DNA of 64,000 nt from an uncultured Sinobacteraceae bacterium (GTDB lineage: Bacteria > Pseudomonadota > Gammaproteobacteria > Nevskiales > Nevskiaceae), in NCBI GenBank assembly GCA_903822975.1, contig CAIJRD010000012.1, forward strand, positions 496,001-560,000, given 5' to 3'. A model generated the notes under the pieces. That model worked only from the letters and a program-made list of their open reading frames with translations, was not told where the DNA came from and did no database searches. This document shows positions 32,869-40,818 of this stretch, piece by piece; position 1 is the first letter of the stretch; every line of letters starts with the position of its first letter. A program made the position numbers and the translations under genes.

Positions 32869-34106
32869 TACGGCGCTCCCTCGATCAGTTCGCGCATCTC
32901 GTCGAGCAACATATAGCCGATGCCCATCAGCCAGGTGACCAGCACGTCCTGGTGCGTCTTGCCGTTGTGCGCGATGCGATAGCCGGTGGCAAACAACAAG
33001 GTCGCCATCGTGTACGAGTTGTAGACCTTGTACCAATGCACCGCACGCGGATCGACCTTCAGCCCCGAGCGCTGTTCGTAAGCCTCGAGGAAGGCCTGCT
33101 CCGGCAGCAGGCCACAGGTGAGAAAGGTCTTGCCGTCTTCCGCCAGGTGTCCGAAGGCTGTGCTGGTGGTCCAAGCAATATCTTGATGTCGATCGCCGAT
33201 GCGTCCGAGTTCCCAATCGAGCCAGGCCGAGATGCGGGTGTCGTGCTCAGTGAACAGGAAATTGCCGAGCCGATAGTCGGAGTGCACGATCACCGCGCGA
33301 TCGAGCAGCGGTGGATTCTCGCGCAGCCAGGCCGCACACAGGCGTACCAGCGGAATATCTTCGTCGCTGTCTTCCTCCCATACGCGCTCCCACCAGTTCA
33401 CACCCCACAGCGCACATTGCGTGGTGCCGACGCTCGGCTTGTCGAAGGCTGAAAGATCTTTTCCGCTGAAGTCGAAGGTATGAATTTTTGCAAGGTGATC
33501 GACGAACTGCGGTGCGAGCTTGGCGCGCAGCGCGACCGGCAACTGCGTGCCGATTCCGGTTACGCCGCCGACGCCGGAGGTCGGCTTGGCCACGCCTTCG
33601 GCGAATCCGTACACCAGCGCCGGATGCGGCAGGTGTTCGCCTTCCGCATCGCACCAGAAAACCGGCGGCACCGGCACCACGCCTTCGAACGCCTTGATCA
33701 ACTGAAACTCGCGCAGGCGGCTGGTCTCGACGATCGATTCGGCCGGCTCCATCCGCAACACCATCGGTGTCACGTCCGCGCCGACGCCGGGACGCTGCCA
33801 ATGCAGGCGGAACGCCATCTGCAGTTTGGATGCGCCACCGGACAACCAGCGCGCGTCGGTGATTTGGAAGTCGCCTGAAAACTGCGAGCGGATCAGCGAG
33901 TCGACGCCCTGCACCAGCGTCTCCAGCTTGAGTGGCGCAAAACCAGGTCCCGAGCGTCGCTGCATCTTGCGCGTCAATACACGATCGATCTCGGTCTCGG
34001 TCACGAAGCGGCGCCGCAGACTCGCGATCCACTCCGGCGAGGGCCGGTCCTTGTCGATGCGAAAGTCGCCGCCTCTTGCGGCCAGCTCTAACCGCTCAGC
34101 GCGCAT
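32868..34106 (-). CDS. APH/choline-kinase-fold phosphotransferase (LvaA/ACAD10-like)
   Basis: 412 residues from ATG 34106, with GAGGAG 8 nt upstream. An N-lobe (LSGGASKLQMAFRL) is followed by the catalytic loop HSDYRLGNF (275-283) and the metal motif DWELGRIGD (297-305) of the aminoglycoside phosphotransferase superfamily. Bacterial members of this size, and the kinase domains of ACAD10/11, phosphorylate hydroxyacyl-CoAs so that the phosphate can be eliminated. The neighbouring CoA-metabolism genes favour this over antibiotic resistance. Confidence 0.8.
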   Translation of the reverse strand: MRAERLELAARGGDFRIDKDRPSPEWIASLRRRFVTETEIDRVLTRKMQRRSGPGFAPLKLETLVQGVDSLIRSQFSGDFQITDARWLSGGASKLQMAFRLHWQRPGVGADVTPMVLRMEPAESIVETSRLREFQLIKAFEGVVPVPPVFWCDAEGEHLPHPALVYGFAEGVAKPTSGVGGVTGIGTQLPVALRAKLAPQFVDHLAKIHTFDFSGKDLSAFDKPSVGTTQCALWGVNWWERVWEEDSDEDIPLVRLCAAWLRENPPLLDRAVIVHSDYRLGNFLFTEHDTRISAWLDWELGRIGDRHQDIAWTTSTAFGHLAEDGKTFLTCGLLPEQAFLEAYEQRSGLKVDPRAVHWYKVYNSYTMATLLFATGYRIAHNGKTHQDVLVTWLMGIGYMLLDEMRELIEGAP

Positions 34107-34523
34107 GACGCGGCTCCTCGCGCAAGCAACCAGGCGAACTGCCGGAAACGCTGTGTCGGTGCATCCTTTTTTCTCCTCCAGAACTGTCCGGCGCGGCCGG
34201 TCATCGCGACCGGTGATTCAGGCTCGGTCTTGGCGCCGGTCAACGGCGATGCTGGGCCTTGAATCCTTCCGTTCGATTGCGTCGCGGTCCACGTTGAAAA
34301 CCAGTCGTGTACCGTATTGTTCGCTATCTAACCTATTTAAAGAGAATCCTGCAGAACACTGCGGATGTCAATATCGCAGGGCAATCCTCCGGCGCATCGT
34401 TCTGCAATGCACAACCGAATTGGATCGATCAATCGCGGCCAGATCGATGCGGCAAACGCAGACTTGCAATGCGCCGGTAGATCGCTGCACACAGTTCTTC
34501 GCCACGCCAACGCGTGCCGGCAT
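34107..34523. other. Gap upstream of the kinase operon
   Basis: 417 bp. It should hold the kinase promoter (an AT-rich patch near 34300-34350) and the end of the SUMF1-like unit. No gene, operator or terminator is recognised. Confidence 0.5.
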
Positions 34524-35780
34524 TCAAGGCGCTTGCGTCGGCGGACCGGATACGACGTTGCTGGGCGGCTCGGAAGCAGGCGCGCTGCCTGCAGCGACGT
34601 TCCTGCTGCCGGCCTGCTCGTTGACTGACGGAGCCGCTGACACAGTTGCCGCAGTCGGCGGCGGCGGCAGCGGCAGCGGCGCAGGGCGATTCGCTGGCGG
34701 CGCTTCGCTGACGGTGCGCGCAATGCGAAAGCCCATGCCATCGCTTCTCGCATCTTGCGGATCGGCATCCCGGTTCGATACGCGCAGCGCGCGCGGATTG
34801 TTGCCCCAGCCGCCGCCACGATTGACGCGCTTGCTGCAATCGCCGCCATCGATCCAGGCTGCGCCGTCTGCGGGCGCACCGCTGTAGTCGCTGTGCCAGC
34901 AATCCTGCACCCACTCCCACACGTTGCCGAGCATGTCGTAGAGACCCCAGGCGTTGGGCGGGAAACTGCCGACCGGCGCGGTGGTGGCGAATCCGTCATC
35001 GCAGTCGGTGTACCAGCTCATCTGCGGATGCGCGCGGGCGCCGGCGCGGTCGAGTGCATTGGCGTAGCTGCACACCGTTGCGCCCCAGTTGCCCCAGGTG
35101 AATTGATCGCGGTTGCCGGCGCGTGCGGCGTATTCCCACTCCGCCTCGCTCGGCAGGCGATAACGTTTGCCGCTGCGACGACTCAGCCAGGCGGCATAGT
35201 CCTGCGCCTGGCTCCAGCTGATACCGACCACCGGGTGATTGCGCGGCTTGCCCTCGTTGTCGGCAGACGCCGCGGTGCAGCCTTTTGCGTCCACGCAGCG
35301 CTGCCATTCGGCGATGCTGATCTCATAGCGTCCGAGTGCGAACGGCGCGATGCGCACGTCGTGCACCGGCTTCTCGTAGTCGAGGCCATTGCCGAACTGA
35401 TCGCCCATTTTGAAACTGCCGCCGCCGAAGCTGACCATCTCCGGCGTATCGGCGCAGTCGCGAAAGTAGACCGGCACACCAGCCGTGACCGCATCGACGC
35501 GTTGCGCGATGCAAGGCGTGTACGCGCTCTGCGGTGGCGCTGCAGCAGCGGGTGATGGCGTCGGACGCGTCGCGCGATGCGTCGTCTGCGCGGATGCAGA
35601 CGATGAAGTGGCGGCGTTACCCTGCGCAGAAACGACTGGCGCAGCAATCGCGCCCAGCAGCAGCAACAGCAACAGCAGCTGTGGCGCCCAGCGTCGCGCG
35701 CCGCGTGCGCGATGCCAGTGGCGCGCGAACCCGCGTGCCCTCGCCTGGTGTACTGCAGAACGCCGCGAGCGCGCGTTCAT
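34524..35780 (-). CDS. Exported SUMF1/FGE-fold protein lacking the catalytic cysteines
   Basis: 418 residues. An N-terminal TM/signal segment (about 33-50) follows a basic arm. The formylglycine-generating-enzyme fold spans about 110-355: MVSFGGGSFKMGDQF, ISWSQAQDYAAWLSRRSGKRYRLPSEAEWEYAARAG, PNAWGLYDMLGNVWEWVQDCW, NRGGGWGNNPRALRVSNR and MGFRIAR. In true FGE the segment after RGG(S/G) carries the redox cysteines; here it reads WGNNPRAL, so sulfatase activation is not expected. A Pro/Ala/Ser-rich tail follows. It probably binds ligands or proteins in the periplasm. Confidence 0.82.
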   Translation of the reverse strand: MNARSRRSAVHQARARGFARHWHRARGARRWAPQLLLLLLLLGAIAAPVVSAQGNAATSSSASAQTTHRATRPTPSPAAAAPPQSAYTPCIAQRVDAVTAGVPVYFRDCADTPEMVSFGGGSFKMGDQFGNGLDYEKPVHDVRIAPFALGRYEISIAEWQRCVDAKGCTAASADNEGKPRNHPVVGISWSQAQDYAAWLSRRSGKRYRLPSEAEWEYAARAGNRDQFTWGNWGATVCSYANALDRAGARAHPQMSWYTDCDDGFATTAPVGSFPPNAWGLYDMLGNVWEWVQDCWHSDYSGAPADGAAWIDGGDCSKRVNRGGGWGNNPRALRVSNRDADPQDARSDGMGFRIARTVSEAPPANRPAPLPLPPPPTAATVSAAPSVNEQAGSRNVAAGSAPASEPPSNVVSGPPTQAP

Positions 35781-35782
35781 CG

Positions 35783-35870
35783 TCTCGCACTCATGGCGTT
35801 GCGCTCATGGTGTCGCGCCCACGGTATTGCGCTCATGGTGTTGCGCTCACGGTCCGCGCTCATGGTGTGA
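35783..35870. repeat. About 14-bp tandem repeats between two genes
   Basis: Five to six degenerate copies of TGCGCTCATGGTGT lie between the FGE-fold start and the TonB-like stop, running into the last codons of the latter. Confidence 0.75.
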
Positions 35871-36591
35871 ACTCGAGCAGGAAGCTGCCGGCTTGCGAAC
35901 GCGCCGCCGGCAGCGGCAAGGGCTGCGTCTTCCAGATGGCTCGTTCGACCGAGTCGTCGAGCATCGGGCCGCCACAGCCTTCCTGCACGGTCACCGCGGA
36001 GATGAGACCGCCGGCCTGATAGTCGATGCGAATACGGCAGTGAAAATCGCGGCGTGAATTTGGCGGCTGTAGCCAGTGCGCGCGAACGCCTTGCAGCAGA
36101 TCGTCGCTGTCGGCCTGCGGATCGGGTGGCGCCGCGGTTTTCTGCTGTGCCGCACTGCTGGCGCTGGCTGCGGCCGCGGCGGTTGCCGGCGTCGCTTTTG
36201 TCGCAGGCTGAACCTTCTGCTTGGGCGGCACCGGCGGCGGCGTTTTTGGCGTCGGCGTCGGCGTTGCCATCGGCGGTGGCGGTGGTGGCGGCGTCACCGG
36301 CGTTGGCGGTGCGGCCGCCGGCTGCGGCGGCCTCACCGGTGCTGCGCGTGCGAGTGTGATCACCAGCGGACCATGCACGCGACCGACTGCAATGGCGCGG
36401 CCGCCGCGATGTGGCCACAGCAGAATCACGCTGAATACCAGCAGCAGATGCAGCGCGGTCGACAGCGCCGAGCCGCCCAGCAGCACCTGACGTTCGTCAC
36501 GACTGCGCTGCGCGACGACTGCCGGCGATGCCTCGACAACGCCGGGGCCGACAACGGCGACACGCGGACCGGGCAGTGCTGGAAATTTCAC
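35860..36591 (-). CDS. TonB/TolA-like periplasmic-spanning protein
   Basis: 243 residues from GTG 36591 (no strong ribosome site). One N-terminal TM helix (about 40-58) leads to a proline-rich stretch (about 85-125, repeated PTPTP/PPPVPP) and a C-terminal TonB-C-like domain (about 160-243; RRDFHCRIRIDYQAGGLISAVTVQEGCGGPMLDDSVERAIWKTQPLPLP). The domain is closer to TolA-C/energy-transducer ends than to classical TonB. No ExbB/ExbD genes are in the window. It is likely co-transcribed with the SUMF1-fold gene 80 bp downstream. Confidence 0.8.
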   Translation of the reverse strand: MKFPALPGPRVAVVGPGVVEASPAVVAQRSRDERQVLLGGSALSTALHLLLVFSVILLWPHRGGRAIAVGRVHGPLVITLARAAPVRPPQPAAAPPTPVTPPPPPPPMATPTPTPKTPPPVPPKQKVQPATKATPATAAAAASASSAAQQKTAAPPDPQADSDDLLQGVRAHWLQPPNSRRDFHCRIRIDYQAGGLISAVTVQEGCGGPMLDDSVERAIWKTQPLPLPAARSQAGSFLLEFTP

Positions 36592-36862
36592 GGGCTTTGC
36601 GCGTCAGGCCGCGAGCGGGTCGATGCACCACGCAATTCTGCAAAGCCGATGCATCGCCGTCAGCCTCGACAGCAGGTGCTTCAGCATGCGGGGCGACACC
36701 AGGAATTGAGCAGGCATAGCGGCGGTCATCATAACCAGCGTTGCCGTGCGACGTGCAGGCTTTGCAGACGCCGCACGGCCGCCGCCATCGCGACAGCGCA
36801 GATGTGAAACCGGCGTTGGCACACCTGCGCGCCAACGCCGGTGAAGCTTACGAACGTCGGGA

Positions 36863-39286
36863 TCAAGCCGTCGTCATGAACTTCGACAGATCGATGCTCT
36901 CGCCGACCACCAGATCCTCGCGGCTGGCGAACTTCGGCTTGATCATCCAGACCAGCAGCGGCAGCGTGATCAGCGACAGCACCATATTGATCAACATGAT
37001 CGCGACCAGCAGCAGACCCATGTCGGCCATGAACTTCAGATCGGACAGGTAGTACCACGGCAGGATGCCGATCAGCATGATCGTCGCCGTGAACATGATC
37101 GCCTTGCCGGTGGTGGTGAGCGCCGCCGAGATCGCCTTCTCCCAGTTGTGCTCGTGCACCGTGAACTCTTCGCAGATACGCGACAGCAAGTAGATGCCGT
37201 AGTCGATACCGACACCGACACCCATCACCGCGACGATCACCGCGTTGATGTCGAGGCCGATGCCGAGCACCTTCATCGCGGCGATCAGCAGGAAGTTCGA
37301 CAGGTTCACCGGAATCAGCAGGATGAATGCAGCGACGAACGAGCGGTAGGCGTAAGCCGAAATGAACAGGATCGCGAGGTTCACCAGTCCGAGAATGAAC
37401 CAGTGATAGCGATGCACGACGCTGTTCATCGCCTGCTGCAGCGCAATCGCACCGGTCGCCATGCGCACCGTGAAGTGCTCGTGATCGACACCGACGATAT
37501 CCACCGCGCGCTGCACGCTCTTCAACGCGGCGTCGACGGTTTCCTGTTTGTTGTCCTTGTACCAGAACGACACGGTCGAGTGCTGTTGCTGGAAATCCAT
37601 CACGTTGCCGAAGTTGACCGGATTGGAACCGAACAACACCGCGCTGGCCGCACCGAAGGTCGCCTTCGGCGTCGGATCGACCGGCAACCATTGCGGGTTG
37701 CCGCCGGAGAACAGGCGGTTGCCCTCTGCCATGTAGTCGGAGAACGACAGCGATGCGCGCGGCTTCAGCCCGGGATCTTTTTCGACGATGGCCTGAATAC
37801 GCGAGCGCACCGTCATCGCCTCGGCGGTGAGTGCGGCACGCACGCGCGAGTCGTTCGGATTCTTCGATTCGAGCACCACTTCCAGCGTGTTCATACCGGG
37901 GAAGTTCTTGTCGATCTTGCGCACCGCCGAGTTGAACTCGGAGTCGGGCCACAACAGGTTGCTGCCTTCGGTGGGGTTGCCGATCTTGATCTGGAACGAT
38001 TCATACACCGCCCAGATGCCGACGACGACGGTGATCGCCGCGGTGAACTTGGCAGCCTTGCCGAAGCTGAGTTTGGCGACCTGGCCCAGTACGTTCTTCA
38101 GCAGCAAATGCACGCCGGATTCCTTGCCCGAGCCGCCCGCGATCTTTTCGATGTTGTTCGGCAGCGGCAGATAGGACAGCAGGATCGACGCCAGGAACAC
38201 ACCGGTCGGGATGATCCACAACGCCCAGGCACCGCAGAACAGCGCGTGGTTGTACATCGTGCGGATCGGCGCGACGGCGATGAAGATGATGCCGAACACG
38301 TCGGTCATGATGCCGAGAATCGACGGCGCCATCATCACGCCCATCGTCACCTCCGCGGCTTTTCGTTTGTCCTTTAGATGCGTGAGGATTTCGTAATAGC
38401 GTTCGGAGTATTGAATACAGTGCGAGAACGTTCGCGCAACCAGCAGCAGCGGCACGATTGTTAAGAGCGGCTCGATCGGCTTCTGCATCCAGCCGATGAA
38501 GCCGACACCCCAGACACCGGCGACCACCGCGCAGACGATGGGCGTAACCACACCGGCGATGTTGCGCATGTACAGCACCAGCGCAATCACCAGCAGGCCG
38601 AGCGTAACGCCGAAGATGCTGTAGGTCTGTTTCTGCAGCTTGTAGACCCAGCCGGTCAAGGTCGGCTGACCGGCGAGGATCACGTCGTGATCCTTGTCGC
38701 GCGCGTTGATGACGAGATCGTGCGCGTATTTGAAGGCTTCGCCGTATTCGATCGAATCCTGATACGTGGCCAGAATCAGTGTGGCGGATTCATCGGCCGA
38801 GACGTAGAAGTTGCGCGCGTTGGGCGACTGATGCACGCGGCGGCGGAAGTCTTCGACATCGGACGGCGTCGACGGCACGGCATCGCCCATCAGCGGTCGC
38901 ATGTCGACACCGGCGGGTGTGGCCTCGACGTAGCGCAGCTTTTCGGTCGAGATCGAGATGATCTGATCGTGATCGACGCCGGGCGCCAAGTCGATCGCGC
39001 GCGTCATGTCCCAGACTTTCTGCAGCGTGTCGGCGTGATAGATGTCGCCGTGCTTGCGCTTGATCATGATGAACATGGTCAAGGGATTGCCGAAGTTCGG
39101 ATGGTCGTAATAGACCTGTACGAACGGATCGTCCTTCGGCAGCAAGTCCTTGAAGATCGTTTTGATCTGCACCCGCGGGAAGCCGGCCATGAAGCCGAGG
39201 GTCACGATCACGAACGCCACCGACACCAGTCGGCGGTTGTCCATGATCCATTTTGCGATTCTGAAACGAAGCGGCAGGCTTTCCAT
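36863..39286 (-). CDS. MMPL/RND superfamily exporter
   Basis: 807 residues from Met 39286 (an in-frame TTG at 39310 is possible; neither has a good ribosome site). Two repeats are each formed of one TM helix, a large periplasmic loop and five TM helices. The first helix (VSVAFVIVTLGFMAGFP) is followed by a loop of about 180 residues. Helices 4 and 10 regions read GVMMAPSILGIMTDVFG and AVMGVGVGIDYGIYLLSR, the latter with the conserved GxDY motif for proton coupling. It belongs to the 'predicted exporter, RND superfamily' (COG1033) group, which moves lipids or hydrophobic compounds. It is the last gene of the DUF1329/DUF1302 operon. Confidence 0.88.
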   Translation of the reverse strand: MESLPLRFRIAKWIMDNRRLVSVAFVIVTLGFMAGFPRVQIKTIFKDLLPKDDPFVQVYYDHPNFGNPLTMFIMIKRKHGDIYHADTLQKVWDMTRAIDLAPGVDHDQIISISTEKLRYVEATPAGVDMRPLMGDAVPSTPSDVEDFRRRVHQSPNARNFYVSADESATLILATYQDSIEYGEAFKYAHDLVINARDKDHDVILAGQPTLTGWVYKLQKQTYSIFGVTLGLLVIALVLYMRNIAGVVTPIVCAVVAGVWGVGFIGWMQKPIEPLLTIVPLLLVARTFSHCIQYSERYYEILTHLKDKRKAAEVTMGVMMAPSILGIMTDVFGIIFIAVAPIRTMYNHALFCGAWALWIIPTGVFLASILLSYLPLPNNIEKIAGGSGKESGVHLLLKNVLGQVAKLSFGKAAKFTAAITVVVGIWAVYESFQIKIGNPTEGSNLLWPDSEFNSAVRKIDKNFPGMNTLEVVLESKNPNDSRVRAALTAEAMTVRSRIQAIVEKDPGLKPRASLSFSDYMAEGNRLFSGGNPQWLPVDPTPKATFGAASAVLFGSNPVNFGNVMDFQQQHSTVSFWYKDNKQETVDAALKSVQRAVDIVGVDHEHFTVRMATGAIALQQAMNSVVHRYHWFILGLVNLAILFISAYAYRSFVAAFILLIPVNLSNFLLIAAMKVLGIGLDINAVIVAVMGVGVGIDYGIYLLSRICEEFTVHEHNWEKAISAALTTTGKAIMFTATIMLIGILPWYYLSDLKFMADMGLLLVAIMLINMVLSLITLPLLVWMIKPKFASREDLVVGESIDLSKFMTTA

Positions 39287-39334
39287 AGTCTTTAATCGAG
39301 AGTCCGGCAAATTTATGGGGATCGGCGGTGCGGC

Positions 39335-40717
39335 TTACACCGCGCCCAGTCGCTGCAGCGCGGCCTGGGTTAAATACTTGTCGTAGATCGTCGGGTCGTT
39401 GGCGCCACTGACGTAGCTGCCTTCGATGTTCTGCACTTGCTGTAGTCGAGTGACGCGCCCGGTCTGGATGTCGGAGGCGGTGACATGCGCCCAGCTCCAG
39501 TACGGATGCTTGCCATCCATGACCTTCTTGTCGCCCTTCTCATACAGCGTGTAAGCGCCATCGAAGGAACGATACGGCGCGCCGTTGCGGTCGTAGGTGA
39601 CCATGCCGACGACCACTTGATTGCGCGCATCGAACCAGACGCGCTTCTTCGAAATCGGCGCACGCGGAAACGCGGTCGGCTCGGCCTCGACCATGATCGC
39701 TTCCGGAATCAGCTCGACGTTGCTGTTCCAGAACGTCTTGCCCTTCGGCCCGCCATGCGTGTCGTGCTCCCAGTTCGGGTGATCGGCGTTCCAGGAATCC
39801 GACAGTCCGGCGAGAAACGGTCCGCGCCCGACGATCTTGTAATTGCTCCAGGTGTGCAGCGGATCGCCGGCCGCCCAGGCATCGGACAGGAACAGCGTCG
39901 TGCCGGGCAGCAAGGGCTCGAAGCGTTGGTCGGTCGGGAACTGACGCACGCGCCGGAAGTCGGCGACGTAGCCGTACAACAGCGGAAATTTGCTGTGGTC
40001 GTAAGGCCAGATGTTCAGAAACGAGGTGCCGCGGAATTGCTGCGGCGAGGTGAAGAAGACCGACTGGAATCGCAGCTTGTCCTTGTTCTCAGGCCAGTAC
40101 GGTTTCGGATTCATGCTGACGCGACCGACCGTCGCAAGCTCGGCCCAGCCGCCTTCGTAGAAGAAGCGCGGCTCGCCGTCGACGGCGACATCGCAGATCT
40201 TCAGTGCATAGAACGAGGCGTCGTGCCGGCCCCAGCTGAGTGTCTGCGCGGCGAAAAGTTCGATACCGTTCTTCGGATTCGGAAACGGATTGCCGCCGAT
40301 CCAGGGCTGACCATCGTCGGAAACGACGTTGTTGCCCTGCGCATCGAAACGGCCCTTGCCCGAATTCTTCAGCGTCGCCTCGATATATTCCCAAGGCGAA
40401 AGGCGCATCACGTCCGTCGTGGTCTTCACGATCTTCAGCTTGCGGCCCATCTTCAGGATCTGTTCGTAGCGAACCGGCTCCAGCAGATCCTTGACCAGTT
40501 CGACGTTCGAGGCGTTGATCTCGTCACCGGTCTTGATCTTGCCGCGCGTATAGCCTTCGATCGACAGCAACTCGTCCGGATAGGCTTTGGAGATGTCGCC
40601 GGTGGCCGCGATCGCGTCCCAGGTCGGCATCAGCACGCCGGCGCAAAACGTTCCGCCGGCGGCTTGCTTCAGAAAGTGACGTCGACTGTAGCCGCGGTCG
40701 TACTTGATGAGCCTCAT
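39335..40717 (-). CDS. DUF1329 protein, paralogue A, Tat-exported
   Basis: 460 residues from ATG 40717, with GAGG 8 nt upstream. The N-terminus has a Tat motif, SRRHFLK, and a hydrophobic stretch ending near AIAATGD. The rest is the DUF1329 domain, a LolB/LolA-like open beta-barrel family by knowledge of related outer-membrane lipid carriers. It ends YDKYLTQAALQRLGAV, nearly as paralogue B does. The predicted periplasmic location and RND/DUF1302 neighbours suggest a carrier between inner and outer membrane. Confidence 0.85.
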   Translation of the reverse strand: MRLIKYDRGYSRRHFLKQAAGGTFCAGVLMPTWDAIAATGDISKAYPDELLSIEGYTRGKIKTGDEINASNVELVKDLLEPVRYEQILKMGRKLKIVKTTTDVMRLSPWEYIEATLKNSGKGRFDAQGNNVVSDDGQPWIGGNPFPNPKNGIELFAAQTLSWGRHDASFYALKICDVAVDGEPRFFYEGGWAELATVGRVSMNPKPYWPENKDKLRFQSVFFTSPQQFRGTSFLNIWPYDHSKFPLLYGYVADFRRVRQFPTDQRFEPLLPGTTLFLSDAWAAGDPLHTWSNYKIVGRGPFLAGLSDSWNADHPNWEHDTHGGPKGKTFWNSNVELIPEAIMVEAEPTAFPRAPISKKRVWFDARNQVVVGMVTYDRNGAPYRSFDGAYTLYEKGDKKVMDGKHPYWSWAHVTASDIQTGRVTRLQQVQNIEGSYVSGANDPTIYDKYLTQAALQRLGAV

Positions 40718-40818
40718 AGTGCCTCGACAGCTTTAAGGATGGCCGGTGGTCGCAATCGCGACCACCGGCGTATCCGCATGTGCATCAGGCATCGACTGAA
40801 CATGCGGAACTCCACGGC

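Noticed and set aside
32868-34106. Aminoglycoside resistance
   Set aside because: The APH-like fold is shared by many metabolic kinases. The neighbours are CoA- and glutathione-related, and the N-lobe resembles ACAD10/LvaA-type proteins.
34524-35780. Sulfatase activation by the SUMF1-fold protein
   Set aside because: The active-site cysteines are absent and no sulfatase gene is in the window.
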